9,179 bases of DNA. It comes from CAYSRJ01 sp964525675. Its GTDB lineage: Bacteria > Spirochaetota > B62-G9 > DRHN01. The DNA is taken from NCBI GenBank assembly GCA_964525675.1, contig CAZGJW010000123.1, positions 1-9,179 of the forward strand, given 5' to 3'. Below, in pieces: positions 1-6,563 of this stretch. The notes under the pieces are model-generated. The model saw only the letters and a list, made by a program, of their open reading frames with translations, ran no database searches and was not told where the DNA came from. How positions within the stretch are numbered: the first letter of the stretch is position 1; every line of letters begins with the position of its first letter. Position numbers and translations under genes: made by a program.

Positions 1-6
1 TACTCA

Positions 7-174
7 TAATTCATTAATATGAATTAAATTATCTATACGTGCGTCAGAACTGACCCGGAAGCTAAGCGTCCGGATAATGCTTCTAGTGCCTGTGGTATCG
101 AAGATGTTGTAAATGTCGAAGATGTTGAAAGTACCGTCGGTGCCTGTGGTATACCGTTCACCGGCGGTAGTACA
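7..174 (-). other. Stop-free 56-codon frame after gspC, with direct repeats
   Basis: After the gspC TAG the same frame runs 56 sense codons to a TGA at 6-4. It reads through motifs such as TTGTDGTFNIFDIYNIFD and ends DNLIHINEL. It contains no ATG, GTG or TTG, so it cannot be a separate gene unless it uses a rarer start. It could be a readthrough tail, a former C-terminal extension cut by a TAG, or noncoding spacer built from repeats. An ATG at 7-5 overlaps the TGA (ATGA), and another ATG lies at 14-12; either could begin the next gene, but too little sequence remains to tell. Confidence 0.35.
86..152. repeat. Nested short direct repeats 3' of gspC
   Basis: GTGCCTGTGGTAT occurs at 86-98 and again at 140-152, 54 bp apart. 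Between them TCGAAGATGTTG occurs at 98-109 and 116-127, 18 bp apart. Both spacings are multiples of three, so the repeats keep the gspC frame. This looks like local slippage duplication. Whether it lies in coding or spacer DNA is not settled. Confidence 0.8.
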
Positions 175-1050
175 CTATTCCCTGATTTCAAAATTATACG
201 AGTATATCTGTTTGTTGCGCTCCAGATCGACACTGATAAAGGAATCATCCTTTATGTTGTCCCAGAGCTTGTACATCTGGTCTATCTGATTCACCTCATG
301 CCCGTTTACCCGCCTGATAATATCACCGCTTCTGCCCCCGAGCTCATACACGATGCTGTTGTTCGGAACACGTATGAGACGGAGGCCATCCATATTGCCG
401 TTTACCATGTACGGACTGATGGCAATTTGCGTCAGTATCTGATTGACCTTGCTGAACACCTTGTTTTCCACATCACTTCTGCTCAAAACCTTTTTGATCT
501 TCTGTGCATTTTCAAACCCGGCCTCCTGTGGCGCCTGCTGCTCTGTATTTCTCGTAATCGCCTTCCGTTGACTGTTCTGCGGCCGCTGGTACATGGGAAG
601 CGCGCTCGTGCTCAGTCCATCACTCAAAAACACCCCGAATTTTTCGATTTTCACGATCTCGTAGTTGTCGATCATGTCTCCCTTCCGGTATATGCCTCCC
701 TCTTTTTCCCTTACCTTTCTGATAATAGCGATCGACCGACCACCGGAAAGAACAATACTACCGTCCAGTAGGTACTTGTTGAGAAGGGGTGAATTGGAAA
801 CCTCTGTGTTTTCCGTTTCGGATTCGCCCACGGCCTTTTCAGGCACGGAAAAGAGCGTTGAATTGAACATGCTGATATCGTATGAGTCTTCTTCCCTGCG
901 GGGAAGGCTGTTTTGAACGGCCTGTATACCGACGGCCTCTTCCGGTGCACCGGTGAGCTTTTTTTCAATGACCGTATCGATAAGCTTCGAGGACTGAAAA
1001 AGTATGAGGGCCGAAACAACGATATAGATGATATAGAACAATTTTCTCAT
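175..1050 (-). CDS. gspC: Type II secretion system protein GspC
   Basis: This is probably the inner-membrane GspC subunit, which in the family links the inner-membrane platform to the outer-membrane secretin GspD. The 291 residues show the family layout: a short cytoplasmic N-terminus and one membrane segment (about 5-20), a periplasmic homology region (about 60-148, with LLDGSIVLSGGRSIAIIR and a GDMIDNYEIVKI stretch), a Q/R-rich linker (about 153-185), and a C-terminal PDZ domain (about 205-289, with SGDIIRRVNGHEV). Length and order fit GspC well. The start ATG lies 18 bp after the prepilin peptidase stop. No Shine-Dalgarno sequence is visible there; a GTTAAAATTTAAC palindrome occupies that place. 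The protein ends at an amber TAG just where PDZ domains of this family usually end, but the same frame stays open for 56 more codons. GspC is commonly followed by gspD, which would lie beyond the left edge. Confidence 0.85.
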   Translation of the reverse strand: MRKLFYIIYIVVSALILFQSSKLIDTVIEKKLTGAPEEAVGIQAVQNSLPRREEDSYDISMFNSTLFSVPEKAVGESETENTEVSNSPLLNKYLLDGSIVLSGGRSIAIIRKVREKEGGIYRKGDMIDNYEIVKIEKFGVFLSDGLSTSALPMYQRPQNSQRKAITRNTEQQAPQEAGFENAQKIKKVLSRSDVENKVFSKVNQILTQIAISPYMVNGNMDGLRLIRVPNNSIVYELGGRSGDIIRRVNGHEVNQIDQMYKLWDNIKDDSFISVDLERNKQIYSYNFEIRE

Positions 1051-1054
1051 TACC

Positions 1055-1067
1055 GTTAAAATTTAAC
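1055..1067. repeat. AT-rich palindrome between prepilin peptidase and gspC
   Basis: GTTAAAATTTAAC is a perfect inverted repeat with 6-bp arms and one central base. It sits in the 18-bp gap ahead of the gspC ATG, where a ribosome binding site would be expected. It may be an operator or simply an AT-rich coincidence; nothing else supports a regulatory role. Confidence 0.35.
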
Positions 1068-1068
1068 A

Positions 1069-1833
1069 CTAAAAGAGAAATATTTCAATACACATACCGG
1101 CTGCAATGAAGGGAATCATCGGAAATTTGAAATCTCTTTTCACCTTTTTAGCCGAAATCAGCAGTAGGCCTACAATAACACCTGCAAGGGCTGTAAAGAC
1201 AAGGATTCTTATATCCTCACGAAATGAAAAATAAAGACCGGTTCCCGGAATAATCAAAAGATCTCCGATGCCCACGGACATCACCTTTTTTCGCACATAC
1301 ACGAGGAGAACACTGACTAAAAGAAGGGCACATACCGCTATAAATCCGTACAGATGCAGAACGAACCTGTCTGGTAAAAACCCGAATAAAATAAAAAAAA
1401 CAACAGCAGCGCCGCCGGCATACACAGCGGCGACGTCACCCGCAGAAACGAATCCTCTGTCTATATCAACGAGTGAGAGATACACGAGGAGGCCGACAAG
1501 GTAAATATATATAAAAAATTGTAGGGAAAACCCGTGTAACAGATACATACCCATGTACATACCCGGCAATACGAGCTCGGCACAGAGGTACTGAATCGGG
1601 ATCTTATACCCGCATGCCCGGCATTTTCCCCTTTGCATCAGGTATCCCAGCACGGGCATGAGCTCAAAAAGCCCCAACCGTCTCCCGCACCCGGGGCAGA
1701 AGGAAGGTGGGCTCAGTATAGACAGCCCGCGGCTGCTTCTGTAGGACAGTGTCGCAAGAAAACTTGAGAAAGCCAATCCAAAAAGACCGATGAAAACAAC
1801 CAATACCTTTTCCATTTTCAAAAGAAATTGCAT
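1069..1833 (-). CDS. Type IV prepilin peptidase (A24A family)
   Basis: This is an integral inner-membrane aspartyl protease of the PilD/GspO family, which cleaves the leader of type IV prepilins and type II secretion pseudopilins and often N-methylates the new end. The 254 residues start with a hydrophobic helix (about 8-27). The family's cytoplasmic loop follows, with two CxxC pairs (CPGC 46-49, CRAC 71-74) that bind zinc in relatives, and then several membrane helices. Likely catalytic aspartates are in LVDIDRG (123/125) and GIGD (D191). The usual lysine two residues after GxGD is replaced by leucine, and the usual PD after the first aspartate motif is absent. A second possible start is Met7 at 1815. 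Neither start has a clear Shine-Dalgarno sequence. Its place directly before gspC suggests it processes the pseudopilins of that system; it could equally serve type IV pili, so I give no symbol. Confidence 0.88.
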   Translation of the reverse strand: MQFLLKMEKVLVVFIGLFGLAFSSFLATLSYRSSRGLSILSPPSFCPGCGRRLGLFELMPVLGYLMQRGKCRACGYKIPIQYLCAELVLPGMYMGMYLLHGFSLQFFIYIYLVGLLVYLSLVDIDRGFVSAGDVAAVYAGGAAVVFFILFGFLPDRFVLHLYGFIAVCALLLVSVLLVYVRKKVMSVGIGDLLIIPGTGLYFSFREDIRILVFTALAGVIVGLLLISAKKVKRDFKFPMIPFIAAGMCIEIFLF

Positions 1834-1853
1834 GCCGCATTTTGCATACGTAA

Positions 1854-2660
1854 TCAGCGCACATACTCGAAAGCATTTTTGAATATGCGATATCCATCGC
1901 CCCGTTCATCAGTCGATTCTCTTGTCCAATCAGGATACTGATATCGGCTCACCGCAGCTTCAGGGTGTGGCATAAGACCGAAAATTCGCCCTGTCGGGTC
2001 GCACAGGCCGGCGGCTGCATGCTCGGACCCGTTCGGATTTTCCGGGAAATCCATTGTCGGCGCACCGTGACCGTCGCAATACCTGAGTGACACGAGCCCC
2101 TGCTCCTCCACTGCATCGAGTATTTCAGTCTCTGCGCACAATCTTCCCTCCCCGTGCCGGACGGGCAGCCGCAAAGAGCGCAAACCCTGCGTAAAAATAT
2201 TGTGCGAGTTGTTTTCTACTTTGAGACGCACCCACCTGTCGATAAAATAACCCTCTCTGTTCAGGGCCAGAGTCACCTGCTGCTCACCGTATCTGCCGTC
2301 TACAGCAGGTATCATACCGAGGCGGACGAGTATCTGAAAACCGTTGCACACACCGAGCATAAGTCCGCCTTTTTGGACATACTCTACCAGCACATCCCTG
2401 AACCGCCTCTTTTTATCGGAAACGAAAAACCTCAGTTTCGCCGAAAATGCAGCCCCCGCTCCCAGGTCATCCCCGAAGGAAAAGCCGCCGGGTACAACAA
2501 CGAGGCTGTACGTATCGAGACTGAGGGCATTATCGAGCACATCGTTGACATGGAGCCGTTCAGACTCAAAGCCGGCGAGCTCGCATGCCCGTGCGCTCTC
2601 GTAATCGCAGTTGATGCCGTAGCCGGTCAAAACAAGGGCCTTCGGTCGAGTGCGTGACAA
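1854..2660 (-). CDS. purQ: Phosphoribosylformylglycinamidine synthase, glutaminase subunit PurQ
   Basis: PurQ hydrolyses glutamine and passes ammonia to PurL, which converts FGAR to FGAM in de novo purine synthesis in the cytoplasm. The class I amidotransferase triad is visible: nucleophile C105 in GVCNGFQIL, and H232 and E234 in MPHPEAA. The N-terminal KALVLTGYGINC and VVPGGFSFGDD stretches are typical. At 268 residues it is slightly longer than the roughly 225-residue Bacillus type, in line with the longer form that partners large PurL proteins. The start is TTG at 2660-2658: GAGGAG lies 8 nt upstream and an in-frame TGA lies just beyond it, so no earlier start is possible. It follows purSL by 45 bp and precedes the prepilin peptidase by 20 bp. 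Confidence 0.95.
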   Translation of the reverse strand: MSRTRPKALVLTGYGINCDYESARACELAGFESERLHVNDVLDNALSLDTYSLVVVPGGFSFGDDLGAGAAFSAKLRFFVSDKKRRFRDVLVEYVQKGGLMLGVCNGFQILVRLGMIPAVDGRYGEQQVTLALNREGYFIDRWVRLKVENNSHNIFTQGLRSLRLPVRHGEGRLCAETEILDAVEEQGLVSLRYCDGHGAPTMDFPENPNGSEHAAAGLCDPTGRIFGLMPHPEAAVSRYQYPDWTRESTDERGDGYRIFKNAFEYVR

Positions 2661-2663
2661 ATC

Positions 2664-2674
2664 CTTCTCTCCTC
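2664..2674 (-). promoter_or_regulatory. purQ Shine-Dalgarno region deciding a TTG start
   Basis: On the minus strand GAGGAGAGAAGGAT precedes TTG. The GAGGAG part is 8 nt from the TTG, a normal spacing. This supports the rare TTG start, because the ATG codons just upstream, inside the 12-bp repeats, are in a different frame. Confidence 0.7.
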
Positions 2675-2675
2675 A

Positions 2676-2711
2676 TTGAGTTCATTGTTGAGTTCATTGG
2701 CAAGTTCATTG
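2676..2711. repeat. Three 12-bp tandem repeats at the purSL/purQ junction
   Basis: On the plus strand TTGAGTTCATTG is repeated exactly at 2676-2687 and 2688-2699, followed by a diverged copy GCAAGTTCATTG at 2700-2711. On the minus strand each unit begins CAATGAAC; the CAATGA of the first unit supplies the TGA stop of purSL (2708-2706). The array fills most of the 45-bp gap ahead of the purQ Shine-Dalgarno sequence, so changes in copy number would alter the gene spacing. Confidence 0.85.
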
Positions 2712-5700
2712 TTTCATTCCCAGGACTTTGTACAACGGGTCCCTGTATGCCTCGACAAGTGCGCGCACTTCGACCGAGGCGACGCTGCTGTTCCCGTTTC
2801 TGATGACGAGTTTCCCGCCACCTGCCACCTCTCCGATTCTTGCATACGGCAGGCCTTCCATGAGCAACCGAAAGTCTTTTTCATTGTCTGTAGAAATGCT
2901 CACAAGGAATCTGCCGGATGATTCTGAAAAGAGCATCTCTTCAGCTACCAGGCCTTCGGGGACATCCTTAGCACGGTGATCTGTGTCGGCATGTGCCGTA
3001 CACCGTATATACGAGTATCGTAAATACGAGAGGTCGATATGCGCGCCGAGGCCGCCGCCGATACATGACTCCGCAAGTGCAACGGCAAGACCGCCTTCAG
3101 AAAGGTCATGGCCGCTCGCGATGAGCCCTCTGCACACGGCGGTATGGTACATTCTGTATAACTCCATGTTTTTTTCGGCATCCACGGCCGGAACCTGCAA
3201 AGACCATCCGCCGTACAGCCTGTAGTAGAGCGAGCCGCCGAGATGATTTCCCGTTTCTCCGAGCAGGTATACTGCATCTCCCTGTTTCTTGAAGTCGGAC
3301 GTTACACATTTCGTTATATCAGGCACTATGCAAATTGCAGATACGAGCACCGTGGGAATAACGCTTACCTTATGGCCAGCGACGTTATAGTCGTTTTTCA
3401 TACTGTCTTTTCCCGATATAAACGGCGCTCCGAATGAAACAGCGGTATCATACAGCCCGCGCGCCGCACGTACGAGCTGCGCAAGCTTGAACTTTCCGTC
3501 CGGCGTCTTCCTGGGATCGTACACGGGGTCCGGCCAGCAAAAATTATCTAACAAAGCAACACTGTCAGGATCAGCGCCGACCGCGACCGCATTTCTCAGC
3601 GCTTCATCAACCGCATGTGCCGCCATCACATAGGTATCGATTTTCGAATAGAAGGGATTTATTCCCGCGCTGAGTGCAAATCCGCGGTTCGTGCCTGTAA
3701 GCGGCGCAATGACACCACTGTCAGAGGGACCTGCCTCCAGTGCGCCGATAAGCGGCTTAACCACTGTATTTCCCCCGACCTCATGGTCGTACCGCCTGAT
3801 CACCGGCTCCCTGCTGCAGACATTCAGATTCGACATCATATCCATGATGGTGTTGTCGATCGGCACAAATTTCGGTTTCCTCTCGGTGCCCGCAGCCTCC
3901 TCCCACTCTGCAGAGAGAAAGAGTGGAATGCTTGAATGAAGAAACCCCAGATCGAGCAAGCAGACCGTTCTTCCCTCGTAGGTAATGTGAAAATACCCGG
4001 TATCGGTAAACTCCCCGATCACAACGGCAAGAACGTCCCTGCTGGATGCAAGGTTGAGAAATTCGTCCAGATTTTCCTTCGGAACAGCCAGGGTCATCCG
4101 CTCCTGCGCCTCGGAGAGGAGTATCTCCCAGGGGTCGAGGCCGGGGTATTTCAGAGGCGCCTTTTCGAGCTCGATCCGCGCCCCGTTTGTGAGCAGGGCC
4201 ATCTCCCCGACTGACGACGAGAGCCCCCCTGCACCGTTGTCCGTGATGCCCCGGTACAGCAGCCTGTCCCTCGCTTCAATAAGCATATCGAGCATCTTCT
4301 TCTGCGTGATAGGGTCACCGATCTGAACGGCCTGTGAGGGAGATGTCTCCGATATCTCCTCGCTTGAAAAGGTGGCGCCGTGTATGCCATCCTTGCCTAT
4401 TTTACCGCCGACCATAACCACCGCATCCCCCGGCCTCGCTTCCTTTTCAGCAGTGTCTCGGTTGCCGATCCTCGCAGGCATTATTCCGACTGAACCGCAG
4501 AATACGAGCGGCTTTCCGCTGTAGGCATCGTCGAAGATTATACTCCCGTTCACCGTGGGGATTCCACATTTGTTCCCCCCGTCCTCTATTCCCTTGATTA
4601 CACCTGCCATAACCCTCCTGGGGTGCATCATCCTCTTGGGATGCATCATCCGCGGAGGGAGCTCCCCCCTCATGCCCGGGTCACCGAAACAGAGAACGTC
4701 GGTATGCGCAATGATTCTCGACCCGAGCCCGGTTCCGGCCGGATCGCGGTCACAGCCGACTATACCGGTAATCGCCCCGCCGTACGGGTCGAGAGCGGAC
4801 GGGGAGTTATGTGTTTCCACCTTGAATGTGAGGTAGTGGCCCGGGTCGAACCGTATCACCCCCGCATTGTCCTTGAATACCGATACGAGGAAATCCTTGC
4901 CCTTCCCAACCCTCCTGGTGGCTGCCTGTATGTAGGTTTTGAACAGCGAATCGATTCGTTCGACTACGCCGTTTTCCCTGTACTCGATGGATGCATTGAA
5001 AATTTTATGTTTACAGTGCTCCGACTGGGTCTGCGCAAAACACTCGAGCTCCACGTCAGTTGGATTTGGTCCGAGCCCCATGCTTTTTCTCCGGGACCGC
5101 ACATCCTCTCTGTCGAAATAGGTCTTGAAATACCGCATCTCTTCCAGGCTCAGAGCGAGCACCCTGTCCGCGGATATTTTTTTCAGCGCCTCATCGGAAA
5201 CGCTGAGATCGATGACCGCCGTCTTCGGCACATGGTTGTCCCTGTACAATCGTGTCTGCAGGCGGGGAGTGCCTGCCCTTTGCAGCTCTTCGGAGCTTCT
5301 GATATCGATTTCTTCAATCAGGCTGTTGTGGAGCACCTCGCCACCGATTTTTCGCACAGCATCCAGGTCTATATCGGTATCGAGCAGGTACTGGGTCGAC
5401 TTGAACACCGTATTTCCCTTCCCCGGCTGCACTCCGAACATCATCCCGAGAACCTCTGCTGCCGTGTGACCGACATTATCGGTCACTCCCGGCCGAAGCG
5501 AAACCTCAACAGCCCATGAAAACGGCGGAAGGTGAAGGGCGATGGGGGAATTCAGAGAGAATATAGAGGTAACGGGATCACAGAGGACCTCTTTCGCAAA
5601 TGCGCCTAACTGTTCATCGGAGAGATCGGCATGTACGGTAAACACCGATACATTCCGCACACCTTTTACTTGATAACCGAAGGTTGAGACGATTTCCCAC

Positions 5701-5768
5701 TGTATATGCCGTGCACCCGTGTCTTCGAGGTCCGGTTTGATGGCAATTTCAATACGGTTCGTGCGCAC
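2706..5768 (-). CDS. purL: Phosphoribosylformylglycinamidine synthase, fused PurS-PurL subunit
   Basis: This is the synthetase subunit that makes FGAM from FGAR, ATP and ammonia supplied by PurQ. The 1020 residues begin with two PurS-like segments in tandem (about 4-76 and 84-157), which would replace the separate PurS dimer. The PurL core follows from about 165. Recognised PurL motifs include CFAQTQSEHCKHKIFNA (243-259), FKVETHNSPSALDPYGGA (315-332), TDNGAGGLSSSVGEMA (509-524), FISGKDSMKND (783-793) and SGHDLSEGGLAVALAES (885-901). There is no C-terminal glutaminase domain, unlike the roughly 1300-residue enterobacterial enzyme; purQ downstream supplies it. The start is GTG at 5768 with GAGGA 8 nt upstream and an in-frame TGA before it. 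An 18-bp in-frame duplication gives RMMHPKRMMHPR at 373-384, where relatives usually have one such unit. Confidence 0.95.
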   Translation of the reverse strand: MRTNRIEIAIKPDLEDTGARHIQWEIVSTFGYQVKGVRNVSVFTVHADLSDEQLGAFAKEVLCDPVTSIFSLNSPIALHLPPFSWAVEVSLRPGVTDNVGHTAAEVLGMMFGVQPGKGNTVFKSTQYLLDTDIDLDAVRKIGGEVLHNSLIEEIDIRSSEELQRAGTPRLQTRLYRDNHVPKTAVIDLSVSDEALKKISADRVLALSLEEMRYFKTYFDREDVRSRRKSMGLGPNPTDVELECFAQTQSEHCKHKIFNASIEYRENGVVERIDSLFKTYIQAATRRVGKGKDFLVSVFKDNAGVIRFDPGHYLTFKVETHNSPSALDPYGGAITGIVGCDRDPAGTGLGSRIIAHTDVLCFGDPGMRGELPPRMMHPKRMMHPRRVMAGVIKGIEDGGNKCGIPTVNGSIIFDDAYSGKPLVFCGSVGIMPARIGNRDTAEKEARPGDAVVMVGGKIGKDGIHGATFSSEEISETSPSQAVQIGDPITQKKMLDMLIEARDRLLYRGITDNGAGGLSSSVGEMALLTNGARIELEKAPLKYPGLDPWEILLSEAQERMTLAVPKENLDEFLNLASSRDVLAVVIGEFTDTGYFHITYEGRTVCLLDLGFLHSSIPLFLSAEWEEAAGTERKPKFVPIDNTIMDMMSNLNVCSREPVIRRYDHEVGGNTVVKPLIGALEAGPSDSGVIAPLTGTNRGFALSAGINPFYSKIDTYVMAAHAVDEALRNAVAVGADPDSVALLDNFCWPDPVYDPRKTPDGKFKLAQLVRAARGLYDTAVSFGAPFISGKDSMKNDYNVAGHKVSVIPTVLVSAICIVPDITKCVTSDFKKQGDAVYLLGETGNHLGGSLYYRLYGGWSLQVPAVDAEKNMELYRMYHTAVCRGLIASGHDLSEGGLAVALAESCIGGGLGAHIDLSYLRYSYIRCTAHADTDHRAKDVPEGLVAEEMLFSESSGRFLVSISTDNEKDFRLLMEGLPYARIGEVAGGGKLVIRNGNSSVASVEVRALVEAYRDPLYKVLGMKQ
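4617..4652 (-). repeat. 18-bp in-frame tandem duplication inside purSL
   Basis: Two adjacent 18-nt units encode RMMHPK (codons at 4652-4635) and RMMHPR (4634-4617). They match at 15 of 18 bases. From memory, PurL proteins have a single PP-x-x-x-HPRRV unit at this loop, before the GIPTVNG motif. The extra six residues therefore look like a duplication that kept the frame; the three differences suggest it is not very recent. Confidence 0.8.
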
Positions 5769-5785
5769 TGCTCTGTTCCTCGATG

Positions 5786-5804
5786 TTCAGCCCGGCCGGC
5801 TGAA
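5786..5804. promoter_or_regulatory. Hairpin in the purSL leader with an alternative partner
   Basis: TTCAGCC (5786-5792) and GGCTGAA (5798-5804) form a perfect 7-bp stem with a 5-nt loop just upstream of the purSL Shine-Dalgarno sequence. The CTGAA arm (5800-5804) can pair instead with TTCAG at 5811-5815, giving two mutually exclusive stems. No T-run follows on either strand, so it is not an obvious intrinsic terminator. A role in controlling purSL translation or trimming the mRNA is possible but unproven. Confidence 0.4.
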
Positions 5805-5822
5805 TTAAGCTTCAGTGTCCGT

Positions 5823-6461
5823 CTATTTCAGCGCATTCATCATCTGTTTCACATATGCGCTTTCAGGTAGCGCTCCCTCAATAAAGGTCGATTCATTGAT
5901 AACACTCTTCGGCACACCCATAACACCGTACCTGTTTGCAAGGTGAGGAAACTCGATAGCCTCGACCATGTCGCCTTTGACATACTTTGAAACATAGGCG
6001 AGCCGATGCGCAAGAACCACCGACCTCTGGCAGTACGGGCATGTCGGCGTTACGTACACCTGAATATGTACCGGCTCGGTGATTTTCGAAACTGCATCTA
6101 CCGTCGCCTGAGAGAGTTCATGATTTCCCGTTGAAACCAGTTTGATCGCTTCGATAAGCGACACAAATTCATATCCGCTCGGAACACCGAAAAAACGGAT
6201 ACCGTAATCATCCTTTTCACCCACAACGGCAACGGCGGGAATCTTGTCGATACCGTACCGATCGGCGGTATCTTTTTCTTTTAAAAAATCATAAATCTCA
6301 ACACTCAACGTATCACTAAGCCCGGCAAGGTCGTTCATCAGTTCGACATTCTCATGACAATACATACATTCGATCTCCTGTGTAAAAGCAACCAGTTTTA
6401 CCTCCCTGTCCAGTTCGCCGAGCATCTCTTTCGCCTGCGCCTTTATCTTATCATCAATCAT
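5823..6461 (-). CDS. Protein disulfide oxidoreductase, double thioredoxin fold (PDO/glutaredoxin-like)
   Basis: This is probably a cytoplasmic thiol-disulfide oxidoreductase that makes, breaks or reshuffles protein disulfides. The 212 residues contain two thioredoxin-like units, each with an active-site CxxC: CMYC at 32-35 and CPYC at 141-144. A cis-proline follows each (IP about 75, VP about 184). Two intact sites match the archaeal and thermophile PDO family (Pyrococcus type has CQYC and CPYC) rather than bacterial AhpF-type modules, where only one site stays active. No signal peptide is seen, so it should act inside the cell. The ATG has AAGGAG about 6 nt upstream and a TATAAT element close by, making it the likely first gene of the operon that continues into purSL. 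Its reductant (thioredoxin reductase-like enzyme) is not in the window. Confidence 0.85.
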   Translation of the reverse strand: MIDDKIKAQAKEMLGELDREVKLVAFTQEIECMYCHENVELMNDLAGLSDTLSVEIYDFLKEKDTADRYGIDKIPAVAVVGEKDDYGIRFFGVPSGYEFVSLIEAIKLVSTGNHELSQATVDAVSKITEPVHIQVYVTPTCPYCQRSVVLAHRLAYVSKYVKGDMVEAIEFPHLANRYGVMGVPKSVINESTFIEGALPESAYVKQMMNALK

Positions 6462-6484
6462 CTGTCACTCCTTCCGAATGAATA

Positions 6485-6490
6485 ATTATA
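6485..6490 (-). promoter_or_regulatory. Probable -10 element of the PDO-pur operon
   Basis: On the minus strand a perfect TATAAT lies about 24 bp upstream of the PDO ATG. This would give a leader of roughly 15-20 nt that still contains the AAGGAG ribosome site. The hexamer 17 bp upstream (ATACTT) is a poor -35 and falls inside the palindrome AAGTATACTT (6508-6517), so an activator or repressor at the -35 is plausible. Confidence 0.5.
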
Positions 6491-6507
6491 GTGAATGATT
6501 AAAAAAT

Positions 6508-6517
6508 AAGTATACTT
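6508..6517. promoter_or_regulatory. Palindrome AAGTATACTT in the divergent promoter region
   Basis: This is a perfect 10-bp palindrome at the -35 position of the PDO promoter. Its half-site AAGTAT resembles the AAAGTATC and GATACTTT arms found 25-45 bp away, which suggests a shared regulator; this is inference from repetition only. Confidence 0.35.
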
Positions 6518-6534
6518 CCGTACACTCTGATAGT

Positions 6535-6560
6535 AAAGTATCAGCAGCCAACGATACTTT
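6535..6560. promoter_or_regulatory. Operator-like inverted repeat next to the protease promoter
   Basis: AAAGTATC (6535-6542) and GATACTTT (6553-6560) are perfect 8-bp inverted arms separated by 10 bp, ending 3 bp before the TTGACA -35 box. The placement fits an operator or activator site for the protease gene. The regulator is not identifiable here. Confidence 0.4.
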
Positions 6561-6563
6561 TAT

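Noticed and set aside
33..248. 71-codon minus-strand open frame overlapping the end of gspC
   Set aside because: It starts inside gspC in another frame, is low-complexity in Ser/Thr because of the repeats, and has no support as a gene.
4623..5519. 298-codon plus-strand open frame opposite purSL
   Set aside because: It lies entirely antisense to strongly conserved PurL coding sequence, has no ribosome site I could see and no recognisable domain; it is a by-product of purL codon use.
6481..6500. Possible PerR/Fur-like box around TATAATTATTC
   Set aside because: Only part of the consensus dyad matches; the second half-site is poor, and AT-rich promoter DNA yields such matches easily.
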